Assembly: GCA_045586185.1 (NCBI GenBank)
Contig: JAZMZV010000154.1
Location: 1-64,000 of the forward strand
Direction: 5' to 3'
DNA from: RUG11551 sp045586185
GTDB lineage: Bacteria; Planctomycetota; Planctomycetia; Pirellulales; Thermoguttaceae
Length of the DNA stretch: 64,000 bases
Shown here: piece after piece, positions 1 through 9,306 of the stretch
How positions within the stretch are numbered: position 1 is the first letter of the stretch
Layout of the letters: each line of letters begins with the position of its first letter
Position numbers and translations under genes: made by a program
Notes under the pieces: model-generated
What the model saw: the letters and a program-made list of their open reading frames with translations, nothing else
The model's database searches: none
What the model was told of the DNA's origin: nothing

Positions 1-31
1 GATTGGCTCCCCCGCCTACGGGGGCGCCGCC

Positions 32-961
32 TCAGCCTGGTACGGCGATCTGTTCCAGAATGGATTCGATGATTCGTTCGGCAATCTGGCGGCGGTTTTC
101 CTGAAGATGTCCTTTGGGAATGATTCTATGCGCCAGAACCGGGACGGCTAACGTTCGGACGTCGTCCGGAATGCAGTAGGTTCGCCCGTCGCAGAACGCC
201 CAGGACTGAGCGGCGCGGTACAGAGCCAGCGCGCCTCGAGGCGAAACGCCCAGACGCAGCGTTTCCAGTTCCCGGGTGGCGGAAACGATATCTAAAATGT
301 AGTTCTGCAGCGAGTCGTCTACTGTAACGTTACAGACTTCGTTCTGCATCGCGACAACGTCAGACGCCGACAATACAGGGGTTAGAGATTCCACCCGATT
401 GGCAATCTGATGCGTTTTGAGAATGTCCAGTTCCATTTCCCGATTGGGGTAACCCAGAGAAATCCGCATTAAAAAGCGGTCAAGCTGGCTTTCCGGGAGC
501 GGATAAGCGCCCTCGAATTCCTGCGGGTTTTGCGTCGCGATGACCATAAACGGCCGTTCGAGCGGATACGTTTTTCGGTTCGACGTAACCTGGTTCTCTT
601 CCATCGCCTCCAGAGCCGCCGACTGCGTTCGCGGGGTCGTTCGGTTGATCTCGTCCGCCAGAACGATATTGGCGAAAATCGGGCCTGGCTGAAACGCGAA
701 CTCGCCGGTTGCGGTGTTATAGACTTCCGCCCCGGTTATGTCGGACGGCAGCAAGTCCGGCGTGAACTGAATTCGTTTGAACTCGCCGTCAATCGACCGC
801 GCCAGCGCCCGCCCGAGAAGCGTCTTACCGACGCCCGGCACGTCCTCGATAAGCAAATGCTCGTCCGCCAAAAGCGTTACAACCGCCAAGCGAATCTTGT
901 CCGCCTTGCCCAGCAGCGCTTTGCCGATATTTGATTCCAAAAGTGTTATTTTATTGTTCAT
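32..961 (-). CDS. MoxR-family AAA+ ATPase
   Basis: A 309-residue cytoplasmic AAA+ ATPase of the MoxR family, whose members act as chaperones that mature or insert metal cofactors or assemble membrane complexes, often beside von Willebrand A and DUF58 proteins. The Walker A motif VPGVGKT lies at about residues 41-47, Walker B (VLADEIN) at about 99-105, and the sensor-1 asparagine sits in IATQNPQE. The C-terminal lid holds the family arginine in SPRGALALYRAA. Length is normal. It is the last gene of a minus-strand run starting at 6363, with a 73-base gap from the kinase gene upstream. The usual DUF58 partner would lie downstream, beyond the left edge of the window. The family is certain, the specific client is not. 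Confidence 0.93.
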   Translation of the reverse strand: MNNKITLLESNIGKALLGKADKIRLAVVTLLADEHLLIEDVPGVGKTLLGRALARSIDGEFKRIQFTPDLLPSDITGAEVYNTATGEFAFQPGPIFANIVLADEINRTTPRTQSAALEAMEENQVTSNRKTYPLERPFMVIATQNPQEFEGAYPLPESQLDRFLMRISLGYPNREMELDILKTHQIANRVESLTPVLSASDVVAMQNEVCNVTVDDSLQNYILDIVSATRELETLRLGVSPRGALALYRAAQSWAFCDGRTYCIPDDVRTLAVPVLAHRIIPKGHLQENRRQIAERIIESILEQIAVPG

Positions 962-1034
962 AATTTATATTATAGTCATAAATCAGACGCCTGACAAGAG
1001 GGACAGAAAAAAAGATTTGCACCTCATAAGCTTC

Positions 1035-3071
1035 TCAATTGTCGGATTCTGCAATAACGCAAATGCGGAAACCGGACAGATGCCTTCTGGCGTCGATAGT
1101 GTCGAAATCTCGCGATGAATAAAAGTTCGATTTTTCCGGGTTGTAAAGATAGTTGAAACCGCGAAGAACTTTAAGGTTGGTCAGTTCGGGGTGTTTGTCA
1201 ATTTTAGATGCGGCTGGTCCGGTCGGGTCGGTTTGAGGCGTTGAATCGGTAATCGGGACGTACCAGTCTGCAACCCATTCCTCGACGTTGCCCGGCATTT
1301 CGTACAGTCCCCACGCGTTGGACGAAAAACTTCGCGCATTGGCAGGTTTACTCATTCTGGATAAAGAGGAATTCGCCTCAGCGGCAGTCCGTTCCGACGA
1401 TTCTTCCGTATTGGCGCGACATGCGTATTCCCATTGAGCTTCTGTCGGCAAACGGACGGCGGCGTGCAGTTTTTCCGACAACGTCTGACAGAACTCCTGA
1501 GCGTCATTCCAGCTGACCATTCTGACCGGCGCGCTGTCAGGTTCATTGAGCGATTGAATCGCTGCGTTTGCCGTACTGTTGGGTATAACGGAAAACCACA
1601 TCTTTTGAGTAACTTCGCAGTCCAACATCCAAAACCCTTTTGTGAGCGTTACTGAATGCGGAACGTCACAATCCGATCCCTCAATATAAACGCGGGAATT
1701 GCTGCATAACATCGAGAGTATTCTGTTTTTAAGCTCTTCTTCGTTCTTCTTTATTTCATCAGGAGTTCTCGATTCATATAACAGATTTTTTGATTCTTCG
1801 TCCAATTCATTTATATCAGAAAGGCTCAACAGATTGTTATCTCTGACAACGTCCAGAAGCCGTTCAAACGTCATCTTTTTCGAAATGGGAATGCCTCGAT
1901 TCCCCATGACGAACTCTCCCGGCGGACACCATCGAAAGACGTATTCCACGCCGTCGACAACACGAACGAGTTTCTCGCCAGCCTCTTTGCCAGGAGGAAA
2001 GGAATCTGTTACATCTTGAATTGATTCCGCGGCGTTCGGATTCGACGGCATATTCTGAACGACGGCGCTTTGGGAATTGCGATAACCGTTCAATCCCCAC
2101 AGACTGGCAATTCCTAACAGAACAACCCCGGCAAGAGCCGCAAAAACGGGCGTCTTTTTAGACGGCGCTTTTAAGGCGTCAATCACGTCGGACATCGAAG
2201 CGTAACGATCGTCAATCGACTTTGCCGTCATGCGGTTGAGAACCTGCTGGATTCGAGCGGGAACGTCCTTTCTGAAATCGGACAACGGCGGCAGAGCTTG
2301 CTCTCGCTGCGCTTCCATCTTCTTTTCTGGCGTTGAAAACTCTTCACCGCCAAAGGGAACTCGGCCTGTCAAAATAAAGAACAGCGTACAGCCGAGCGAA
2401 TAAATGTCAGATCGGGGGGAAGGAACAGAATCCGGAAAACATTGTTCCGGCGACATGAAATCCGGCGTTCCAACGATGTGGGAATCGGTTCCCGGGGCTG
2501 TTGCAATCGCTAACCCCAAATCCAGAACCTTGACGGTTTTATCAGGCGTTATCCAGAGGTTTCCCGGTTTGACGTCCCGATGAACAAAGCCGTTTTCGTG
2601 AGCGAACTGCAAGCCCCGCGCCGCCTGAACGACAATGTCAACGGCTTCCTGTACAGACAAAGGAGAATTTAGTTCCAGCCGCTTGCGAACGAATTGATGA
2701 ACCGTCCAGCCTTTGAGAAATTCCATGACCATGTACGGACGTCCTTCGAATTCCCCGGCGTTAAAAACTGTTACAACGTTGGGGTGAAGCAGTTTGGCGG
2801 TGGACTCGATTTCTTCCCGGAATCGTTTGATCGCTTCCGGACTGGCAGACAGCTTTGATCGAACGAACTTGAGCGCTTCCGCTCTTTTCAGAACCAGATT
2901 CTCAGCGCGATAGACGTCTCCCATTCCTCCGCGGCCGACAAGTTCCTCCAGCCGATACTGACCAATTGTCAACGGGAGGTCGAATGTTACGTTGTTATCC
3001 AGCTTATCCCGCATTTTCGTCAAAAAGCTGGACAATTCAGAACTAAACGTCATGGAATTAACGTCGCTCAT
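1035..3071 (-). CDS. Ser/Thr protein kinase fused to FGE-sulfatase domain
   Basis: A 678-residue protein with an N-terminal Hanks-type kinase (about 36-300), one membrane segment (about 309-330) and a C-terminal formylglycine-generating-enzyme-like domain (about 370-675). The kinase looks active: glycine loop GRGGMGDV (46-53), the ATP lysine in EALKFV (Lys68), catalytic HRDVKPGN (164-171) and DLG in place of DFG (184-186). The FGE part carries LPTEAQWEYACRA and NVEEWVADWY. In such fusions the FGE fold usually serves as an extracytoplasmic sensor rather than a sulfatase activator; that is inference. I chose the ATG at 3071, whose A is the last base of the sigma-factor TGA (TGATG), which implies translational coupling. 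An in-frame TTG at 3074 is less likely. Confidence 0.93.
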   Translation of the reverse strand: MSDVNSMTFSSELSSFLTKMRDKLDNNVTFDLPLTIGQYRLEELVGRGGMGDVYRAENLVLKRAEALKFVRSKLSASPEAIKRFREEIESTAKLLHPNVVTVFNAGEFEGRPYMVMEFLKGWTVHQFVRKRLELNSPLSVQEAVDIVVQAARGLQFAHENGFVHRDVKPGNLWITPDKTVKVLDLGLAIATAPGTDSHIVGTPDFMSPEQCFPDSVPSPRSDIYSLGCTLFFILTGRVPFGGEEFSTPEKKMEAQREQALPPLSDFRKDVPARIQQVLNRMTAKSIDDRYASMSDVIDALKAPSKKTPVFAALAGVVLLGIASLWGLNGYRNSQSAVVQNMPSNPNAAESIQDVTDSFPPGKEAGEKLVRVVDGVEYVFRWCPPGEFVMGNRGIPISKKMTFERLLDVVRDNNLLSLSDINELDEESKNLLYESRTPDEIKKNEEELKNRILSMLCSNSRVYIEGSDCDVPHSVTLTKGFWMLDCEVTQKMWFSVIPNSTANAAIQSLNEPDSAPVRMVSWNDAQEFCQTLSEKLHAAVRLPTEAQWEYACRANTEESSERTAAEANSSLSRMSKPANARSFSSNAWGLYEMPGNVEEWVADWYVPITDSTPQTDPTGPAASKIDKHPELTNLKVLRGFNYLYNPEKSNFYSSRDFDTIDARRHLSGFRICVIAESDN

Positions 3072-3784
3072 CAATCCTGGTCGTCTTTTAGTCTGTTGAG
3101 AATTTCTTTTATGTCTTCCAACTCGCCAAAGTTTGCTTTCAGATAGCTGTTGATTCGCTGACGAATCTTTCGGACGTTGGCAGGCTTAAGATCCATCAAT
3201 TCTCCAACCTGCGTGGAGTTCTTCTTCTCATAGACAAGCTGATAATAAATGGAAATGTCACGTTGGGAAAACTGGGTTCCCAAGACCTGCATCAATCCTT
3301 TGGCAAAAAGATCGTCTTCGTCCAAAGCGTGAGGGCTTGTCGATTGCGGACGGTCTTTTTTATTGTCCTCCTCTTCCTGTTTAAGAATGGTCTGCAAAAC
3401 AGACGAATGCGGAGATTCAATAACCGAAGAATCCGGCTCGTACACCCCATGGGCGCCGCTTTGCTCCTGGTATTTGCGCTGACGGTCATGGACAGTGTTT
3501 TCAACCACTTTCTTCAACCAGCTGCGAAAAGAGCCAACATGCGGCTGTTTGTGAAAATTGTCGATGGACTCCATGACAATAATGCCGATGTCGTAGAGCA
3601 TGTCCTGTCGCTCTTCTCGAGAAATGCCGGCGTTTTTCAGCCAGTAAAGAATCAGACGCCCGTAGAGCATGGAAAACCGTTCCCAGGCTTCGGTTTTTTT
3701 GTTGCGTAAATCGTCCAAAAAAGACGATGGCGTTGGTTGACTGAGGTCAATGTTGTCGTTAGGGTTGATTGGGTCGTTTGTCAT
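3071..3784 (-). CDS. ECF-like sigma-70 family factor (planctomycete kinase-linked type)
   Basis: A 237-residue protein with a sigma region-2-like helix block (about 28-105, including EERQDMLYDI and FRSWLKKVVENTVHDR) and a C-terminal region-4 helix-turn-helix (about 165-225, with STQVGELMDLKPANVRKIR). Between them is a polar linker of about 50 residues. It lacks region 3, as ECF factors do. No anti-sigma gene is adjacent. Instead its stop codon overlaps the start of a Ser/Thr kinase gene, an arrangement known from planctomycete ECF groups that are thought to be controlled by the neighbouring kinase. It follows apbE after 23 bases in the same transcription direction. Class assignment is firm; ECF subgroup and target promoters are not known. 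Confidence 0.85.
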   Translation of the reverse strand: MTNDPINPNDNIDLSQPTPSSFLDDLRNKKTEAWERFSMLYGRLILYWLKNAGISREERQDMLYDIGIIVMESIDNFHKQPHVGSFRSWLKKVVENTVHDRQRKYQEQSGAHGVYEPDSSVIESPHSSVLQTILKQEEEDNKKDRPQSTSPHALDEDDLFAKGLMQVLGTQFSQRDISIYYQLVYEKKNSTQVGELMDLKPANVRKIRQRINSYLKANFGELEDIKEILNRLKDDQD

Positions 3785-3807
3785 ATTGAAATTGTTTTGT
3801 TAATACT

Positions 3808-4893
3808 TCATTTTACAAGAGTAACTTTTGGAAATCCTTTGGATTTAACCACGCGAGGGCGTTCCGGCGGTCCAAAAATCAAATACGCTTCGACGCCATC
3901 GCCGGGAAGATACCGCAGCCCGTCTTCGCCCATGACGCATAACGCCGTCGCCCAAATGTCGGCTTCCATGCATTCGTATGCGATTACTGTAACAGACGCG
4001 GGCGATGTGTCGTTGTAGACGGGTTTTCCAGTGCGGGGATCGATTATATGACTGTAATGGACGCCGTCTATATCGAAACCGCGATAGTACGATCCGCTTG
4101 TACATACGGCTTTGGTAGTGTAAATCTCCTCCTTAATGTCTTTCCATCGTTCAACGGTTTGAAGGCGAAACTTCCCCCAAACTTTGGACGAGTCGAACGG
4201 GTTGACAATGGAAAACGTCCAGAAGTTTCCCTGTTCAGATTTGCCGTAAACGGCAACGTCGCCGCCAATGTCAACCATCGCCCCTTCCGGGTTGGCTTTA
4301 ATTATCATTCTCAAAGCGTTATCGATGCAGTATCCTTTGGAAATCCCGCCCAAGTCGATGGTGTCGCGTTGTTTTCTGGCTTCTCGAATCTGACTTTCCG
4401 TTGGAACTTCTCCGGTTTTCGCGGCGTTTTTCCAAAGTTCAATTACAGGACGAAGGTTGACGTCAAACGCGCCGTGGGTGGCCTTGTTCGCTGTTTTGGC
4501 GACGCGAAGAACATGCGACAATTCCTCGGACGGCTTGTCTACCTCGCCGCGATTGAGCCGGGAAATCTCGGAATCGTCAATCCAGTTGCTAAACGTCGCC
4601 GTTTCCCAAATGCGAAGCTGGTCTTCAACCTGGCGCAAGGTTTTATGAGCGACGTTCTGTATTGCCGATTTTGATTCCGTCGCTTTGAAAACCATTCCCA
4701 GCCGACATTCCGTTCCCATAATGCCTTCCGGCTCGGACAGAACTGTAACAACCGGGTCTGGCGTTTTGGGCTTGAGAAATCCAGCGGCAACTGTCAGGCA
4801 AACAACAACTACAAAAAAAACAACGAAAAGAAGATGTGAGGAAGAAGGCTCTTCCTGCAAAGTCTGCTTTTCGTTGTTTTCTGCGTAGTTCAT
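3808..4893 (-). CDS. apbE: FAD:protein FMN transferase (ApbE family)
   Basis: A 361-residue ApbE-family protein. These enzymes use FAD to attach FMN covalently to a Thr/Ser of target flavoproteins, usually outside the cytoplasm. An N-terminal membrane anchor (about 20-42) is followed by the ApbE fold: DIGGDVAVYG, the conserved SHIIDPRTGKPV, and metal/FAD-binding EADIWATALCVMG near the C-terminus. There is no lipobox, so it is anchored by the helix rather than lipidated. It lies 15 bases after the GYF-domain gene and 23 before the sigma-factor gene. No FMN-bind domain target is recognisable in the window, so the substrate must be elsewhere. The gene's place in a regulatory operon is odd, since apbE usually sits beside redox complexes. 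Confidence 0.92.
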   Translation of the reverse strand: MNYAENNEKQTLQEEPSSSHLLFVVFFVVVVCLTVAAGFLKPKTPDPVVTVLSEPEGIMGTECRLGMVFKATESKSAIQNVAHKTLRQVEDQLRIWETATFSNWIDDSEISRLNRGEVDKPSEELSHVLRVAKTANKATHGAFDVNLRPVIELWKNAAKTGEVPTESQIREARKQRDTIDLGGISKGYCIDNALRMIIKANPEGAMVDIGGDVAVYGKSEQGNFWTFSIVNPFDSSKVWGKFRLQTVERWKDIKEEIYTTKAVCTSGSYYRGFDIDGVHYSHIIDPRTGKPVYNDTSPASVTVIAYECMEADIWATALCVMGEDGLRYLPGDGVEAYLIFGPPERPRVVKSKGFPKVTLVK

Positions 4894-4908
4894 TTACGTT
4901 ACAAGGAT

Positions 4909-6363
4909 TTAGTCGCCCAGATTTAGAGCTTTGAGTTCAGCGTCCGCTTCCTCTTGATCTCGCTTTTGCTGCGCTTCTGAAACGCCGTTAATTTCGCTAT
5001 ACTCGTCATCGTTTTCTGGATTGTAGTCTTCCTCCGGAGCGGATTCCGAAACAACGGGAGATCCTAAGTTGTCATCCAGCGCGCCGTCTTCTGCTGCGTC
5101 CGCTTTCGGCGCTGCGCCAGCGCCGCCAACGTTTTCAGTCTTGATGCTGAAAACGACGCTTTGAGCCGGATTGCCTGGAACTGGCAAAGTCAGGAACAGT
5201 TCTTTTGCGCCTGGAACGTAACGTTTGAAAACCAAAACGTCTTGAATTGGCGGATCGTCCGAATACATCGTATGGGTTTCCCGTTTAACGCTTGTTGGAA
5301 CTTCGCCGGGTTTAAGAGCGATTCCGTAAACGTTTTCGGTATCGCGTAAAAGAACGCTGTTCTTTTTACCGCTTGCAATCTGAACAGACCACGGCGTAAA
5401 AGTAACAGTTTTTTTATCGTTGATATTTTTAACTGAAAGGGTAATAATTGTTGACCTGTCGGGAGAGTCAGTCTCAGAACCGTCTTTTTCGGTAATGGGT
5501 TCAATGCCCTGTCTGATGGAAACGACTTTAATTTCAACGTCGCCAACTTTGGCGCTTCCAGTAGCGCTGTCGATTGCGTCCTTGGGAACTTCAAACGCTT
5601 CTATTGGCTGATTGCTATCTTCGGCAGGATTAGCCTCGGCGTTTTCGTCGGCTGCAGCATTTTCACCTGCAGCGGCGTTTTCGTCTTTTGCGGCGTTATC
5701 AGCGTTGGCGTTTTCTCCTTCTGCTGGAGCGGCTTTATCTTCGGCAGTTTGAGCAACCTCAGTTTTATCGGCAGGGGGAACGTTACTGCTGTTGCCCTTT
5801 TTCAATGCAAAAATCAGCACAACAACCAGAATCAAAACAAGAACCGATCCGCCTGCGATACCGGCAATAAGAATGGTTTTGTTGTCCATTGAGGAAGCGC
5901 CTTTCTTTTTGCCTTTCTTGCCCTTTTTGGGAGAAGACGGAGAAGGCGCGGAATTGCTGGTAAACTCTAAACCATCGCCAAAACTCATCGAACTGGACGT
6001 TGAAGACGCTGCTTTTTGGGCAACGGGAATTGCTGCGGCGCGCGGCGGCGCAAGCGGAACTTTAACGTTCGGCGTTTGAGTAAATGCCGGATTGGGAGCT
6101 GGCGCAATCGGCGGAACCGGATGTGAAATGCCAACATTAGTGTCGCCAGATTGAACGTTGATAGGCGACGGAGCCGACGGGTCGTTGGACGCAGTCTCGT
6201 TAAAAAGTCCTTTAGCGTGAGACGCCAAAGTCCATTTGCCGTCCGCGCCGCGACGGATATAATCTGTAGGGCGAATTTTATTTTGAGCTGCAAGTTGTTT
6301 CAGCTTGTTGGAGTCCATCGGACCGTATTCTTTATCGCCGTGTTTTAAATACCAATCAGCCAT
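4909..6363 (-). CDS. GYF_2-domain membrane protein with acidic linker
   Basis: A 484-residue protein of unknown function. The N-terminus (1-60) is a GYF_2-type domain (MADWYLKHGDKEYGPMDS), a proline-peptide-binding fold common at the N-terminus of planctomycete membrane proteins. A proline- and alanine-rich stretch follows, then a lysine-rich stop, one membrane helix (about 160-182), a low-complexity Ala/Glu/Asn linker and a beta-rich C-terminal domain (about 250-410) that resembles DUF4352-type immunoglobulin-like domains; that last assignment is tentative. The extreme C-terminus is acidic. I start at the ATG at 6363 because the domain begins there; an in-frame TTG at 6423 would only add a non-conserved leader. 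It is probably the first gene of the minus-strand operon. Confidence 0.8.
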   Translation of the reverse strand: MADWYLKHGDKEYGPMDSNKLKQLAAQNKIRPTDYIRRGADGKWTLASHAKGLFNETASNDPSAPSPINVQSGDTNVGISHPVPPIAPAPNPAFTQTPNVKVPLAPPRAAAIPVAQKAASSTSSSMSFGDGLEFTSNSAPSPSSPKKGKKGKKKGASSMDNKTILIAGIAGGSVLVLILVVVLIFALKKGNSSNVPPADKTEVAQTAEDKAAPAEGENANADNAAKDENAAAGENAAADENAEANPAEDSNQPIEAFEVPKDAIDSATGSAKVGDVEIKVVSIRQGIEPITEKDGSETDSPDRSTIITLSVKNINDKKTVTFTPWSVQIASGKKNSVLLRDTENVYGIALKPGEVPTSVKRETHTMYSDDPPIQDVLVFKRYVPGAKELFLTLPVPGNPAQSVVFSIKTENVGGAGAAPKADAAEDGALDDNLGSPVVSESAPEEDYNPENDDEYSEINGVSEAQQKRDQEEADAELKALNLGD

Positions 6364-6436
6364 AGTAATTTTGGATGGGTAAGTATTACATTTTGGGGGA
6401 GAATCGTTTTTGTCTCCCAACAATTATCTACTATAT

Positions 6437-6464
6437 ATAATACTCTATTTTCAGAAAAAGTCCA
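6437..6464 (-). promoter_or_regulatory. Candidate sigma-70 promoter for the GYF-apbE-sigma-kinase operon
   Basis: On the minus strand TGGACT (6464-6459) is followed after 16 bases by TATTAT (6442-6437). Predicted transcription starts about 65 bases before the GYF-gene ATG. Spacing is acceptable but the boxes are not perfect. Confidence 0.4.
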
Positions 6465-6532
6465 GAGTTTTTCTGATTATTTAGTCGTTTTTCTCAAAAT
6501 TTAGCTCTCTCCCTATAAATATTGTATATTTT

Positions 6533-6541
6533 TGGTATAAT
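6533..6541 (+). promoter_or_regulatory. Extended -10 promoter upstream of the HAD gene
   Basis: The sequence TGGTATAAT is a perfect extended -10 (TGn plus TATAAT). There is no convincing -35 box. It would start transcription about 80 bases before the HAD-gene ATG. Confidence 0.5.
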
Positions 6542-6627
6542 CGGCGGCGCTGTTAAAAAGCTCGTTGAACTCTCAGATTCACGTTAGTTCAATATTATAA
6601 ACCCTTAACAACCTCGCATTTTACAAC

Positions 6628-7284
6628 ATGCCGACCTTGCAAGCCGTTTTATTCGATATGGACGGGTTGATGTTCAACTCGGAAGATATTTATTACGCCT
6701 CGTCTGTGGAAGCCGCCCGGCGACGTGGAAAAGTTTACACGTTGGAAATCCACAAAATGATCATGGGAACTACGGTCGAGTTTGCCATGAAAACGATTAT
6801 CCGTGAGTTGGGCTTGACCGATAACTGGCAGGCGCTGGGCGATGAAACGCAAGTCGTCTTTCGCGAACTTCTGCCGAAGATGCTCAAGCCGATGCCGGGG
6901 CTGATGGAATTGCTTGATTTTCTGGACGAAAACAACATTCCCCACGCCATTGCGACCAGTACCAACAGAGAGCTTATGGAATACACTCTGTCGATTTACA
7001 ATCTGGAACCCAGGTTTGCGAAAACCATTACGGGGTCTGACATTACGCACTGCAAACCAAACCCGGAAATTTACCTTAAAGCAGCAGCCGCGCTGGGTGT
7101 TGCCCCGGAAAACTGCATGGTTTTGGAAGACAGCTCTAACGGCTGCCGAGCGGGGAAAAATGCTGGGGCGTATGTCGTCGCCGTGCCGGCAGAACATAGC
7201 CAAGGTCAGGATATCAGCTTCGTCGATTTCGTCGCTGACACCCTTGCTGACCCAGGCATCCGTCAGCGGCTTTTGGCTCGTTAA
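6628..7284 (+). CDS. HAD-superfamily phosphatase (beta-phosphoglucomutase-like)
   Basis: A 218-residue HAD hydrolase of subfamily IA. The nucleophile motif DMDGLM is at residues 10-15 (Asp10 and Asp12), followed by an alpha-helical cap. Motif II is the ATSTN segment, the motif III lysine is in HCKPNPEIY, and motif IV acids are in VLEDSSNGCRAG. This is the pattern of beta-phosphoglucomutase and sugar-phosphate phosphatases; the specific substrate cannot be told. It is a single-gene unit on the plus strand and converges with the flavoprotein gene, with 16 bases between the two stop codons. Confidence 0.9.
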   Translation: MPTLQAVLFDMDGLMFNSEDIYYASSVEAARRRGKVYTLEIHKMIMGTTVEFAMKTIIRELGLTDNWQALGDETQVVFRELLPKMLKPMPGLMELLDFLDENNIPHAIATSTNRELMEYTLSIYNLEPRFAKTITGSDITHCKPNPEIYLKAAAALGVAPENCMVLEDSSNGCRAGKNAGAYVVAVPAEHSQGQDISFVDFVADTLADPGIRQRLLAR

Positions 7285-7300
7285 GGGCCCGGGGAGTTGC

Positions 7301-9205
7301 TTATTCCTCAAATACAGACCCGTCTCGGAACTTAGCCCAGTCGGATTCAAACCACGTTTCTTTTTGAGGAATCGGACGTCGCGGAATCCAGGCGTTTTCT
7401 ACCTGTTGGGAAATCGGATTCCATTTGGTTTGCAGGACTTTTTCTCTGAAAGAAACGTCCTCGGGAACCTTTTCGACGTTGTCTGCATCGCTTTCCAGGG
7501 CGAGAATCAAGGCGGAGCCGCGAGAGCCGACGCCGGATTCCAGAGCAAAGAGAATCGATTCCAGATATACCCAGTGAGCAAAACACAGTTGGACGTTGGA
7601 CGCCGCGTCGGCTGCGTCGTGAGGAACGCTCGGATTAAACCGACAGCCGGAATTCAAAATTCGTTCGTACTGCGATTTAGCCTGTTCGACAGCCAAAAGA
7701 AGCTCTTCCTTTTTGCGAATCGCCGCCCCGAAAGCGGACATGCGGGTTTGGAACTCGTCGCGTTCTTCCTGCCATGTTTTCGGCGCGGACAGCGACTTTT
7801 CAAACCATTGCGTCCAGAAATCTTCCATTGCTGCATAGTCCTGAATGCTCGGCGCAGAAGGGGTTGTTTCAAGGCGTCGTTTAATCTTTTGCGCAGCTCG
7901 CAGCGACCCGACTTGCCCGGCGTTGAGAGCGGAACCGCCGGGACGTTTAACGCCGTGCGTGCCCGCGACCTCGCCAGCGGCAAACAGACGATTAATCGAG
8001 GATTCGTACCACGTATTGACCGCCAATCCGCCGTTGTTATGCTGAGCGCACAGGGCAATTTCCAGCGGCTGAAGAGCCAGGTCGACGCCAAAATCCCGAT
8101 ACAGATTATACGCGCCGGGATTCATCTTTTGCAGACGTTCTAACGGCGTCGCCTGCGTTGCGCCGGACTTTTCCAGATACTCTCGCGCCTCGCTGTCGAG
8201 CAGGTCAAAGGAGAATCCCTCAGCATTGGAACGGAAATCCAGAAAGACCTTTTTTCCCTTCTCAACCGTTTCTCGGTAGACGTATAAATCTATCATGGAC
8301 GAGCCGTCCGGGACCTTGCCGCTGTCGAAGGGCCACTGGTATCCCTTGCGGAAAATATCGGAGAACATCCGGGTTTTGTCACAGTAGTAATCAGGCAGAA
8401 ATTCGCGCAGCGGTTCGACCGGATTTCCCTGAGAATCGACAGCCGCGGAGACGAATCGGGGAACGACCTGCATGTACGTCCCGGAGACGTTCCAGCGCGG
8501 GCTGACAGACGCCAACCCAAACTGGGATTCCGGCAGTCCTTCCGCCGCCGCGCCCGCTCGCAGAGCCAGCCCAATTGCCCCGGTTTGCTGAACCGGATAG
8601 ACGCTTGTCTTGTACAGCCCCGCCGGACCGCCAACGGCAAAGACCAAGTACTGATACTCAAACGCCGCCAGTTCCCCTTTCGCGTTGACCGCCAAAACCG
8701 CCCCGCCGGACGACGAGGGCTGAATTTCAATTGCCGTCCAAGATTCCTCAACCCGAATGTTCAGCTTGGGAATTTGAGCTATCAGCGCCCGGCACATCTC
8801 TCTGGACGTGTACGGCCCGACGGACGTCGCGCGGCGAAACGGGTCGTGGTCTGTCTTGTATCCGATGTAACGCCCGTAGGAGTCAAACGGAAACGGCACG
8901 CCCAGCGTTACGAGGTTCATAAACCCGCGAACCGACCCGGCGGACTCCACCAGCGCCAGGTCGCCGTGCATCGACCCGCCCGCGAAATACGATTGCGCCA
9001 TCAACTCCGGGGAATCCGACTCGTCGCACAGCGACAACTTGTAATACGTCTGCTTGTCAGACCCTGTATTGATTGACGTCCCCATCTGAAGCCCTTCTGT
9101 CAACACGATTAAATCGTCAACGCCAAGGCGTTTGAGGGAGACTGCCGCATTGAGTCCCGCGGCGCCGGAACCGAGAATTAACGTTTGCGTGGAAATCGTT
9201 TGCAT
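7301..9205 (-). CDS. FAD-dependent oxidoreductase of the SdhA/FrdA/AspO superfamily
   Basis: A 634-residue flavoprotein. The N-terminal FAD Rossmann motif is LGSGAAGLNAA (about 11-21). A second FAD-contacting block near residues 410-440 reads LFAAGEVAGTHG followed by RPGGSALNAGQ, the signature of the fumarate reductase / succinate dehydrogenase flavoprotein family. The substrate-domain HPTG-type motif of true SdhA/FrdA is not evident, and no iron-sulfur or cytochrome subunit gene is adjacent, so it is probably a stand-alone oxidoreductase rather than complex II. The C-terminal 180 residues are helical. It lies downstream of ygiQ on the same strand after about 100 bases. The superfamily is firm; the substrate is unknown. 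Confidence 0.82.
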   Translation of the reverse strand: MQTISTQTLILGSGAAGLNAAVSLKRLGVDDLIVLTEGLQMGTSINTGSDKQTYYKLSLCDESDSPELMAQSYFAGGSMHGDLALVESAGSVRGFMNLVTLGVPFPFDSYGRYIGYKTDHDPFRRATSVGPYTSREMCRALIAQIPKLNIRVEESWTAIEIQPSSSGGAVLAVNAKGELAAFEYQYLVFAVGGPAGLYKTSVYPVQQTGAIGLALRAGAAAEGLPESQFGLASVSPRWNVSGTYMQVVPRFVSAAVDSQGNPVEPLREFLPDYYCDKTRMFSDIFRKGYQWPFDSGKVPDGSSMIDLYVYRETVEKGKKVFLDFRSNAEGFSFDLLDSEAREYLEKSGATQATPLERLQKMNPGAYNLYRDFGVDLALQPLEIALCAQHNNGGLAVNTWYESSINRLFAAGEVAGTHGVKRPGGSALNAGQVGSLRAAQKIKRRLETTPSAPSIQDYAAMEDFWTQWFEKSLSAPKTWQEERDEFQTRMSAFGAAIRKKEELLLAVEQAKSQYERILNSGCRFNPSVPHDAADAASNVQLCFAHWVYLESILFALESGVGSRGSALILALESDADNVEKVPEDVSFREKVLQTKWNPISQQVENAWIPRRPIPQKETWFESDWAKFRDGSVFEE

Positions 9206-9306
9206 GGTCGTGATTAAAATATTGGCTGCGAGTTTTTTTTATTTGATTATACCCGTCCCAAGACTCCCCGTCAAGAGGCATAAAAAGATTGCAGCAGGGC
9301 AGGGCG

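Noticed and set aside
1035..3071. FGE domain as an activator of sulfatases
   Set aside because: It is fused to a kinase and membrane segment, no sulfatase gene is in the window, and such fusions are usually sensor-like.
6914..8143. A 409-codon plus-strand ORF spanning the HAD and flavoprotein genes
   Set aside because: It crosses the ends of two clearly real genes and shows no motif.
7301..9205. Flavoprotein as SdhA/FrdA of complex II
   Set aside because: No iron-sulfur or membrane subunit genes adjoin and the HPTG-type substrate motif was not found.
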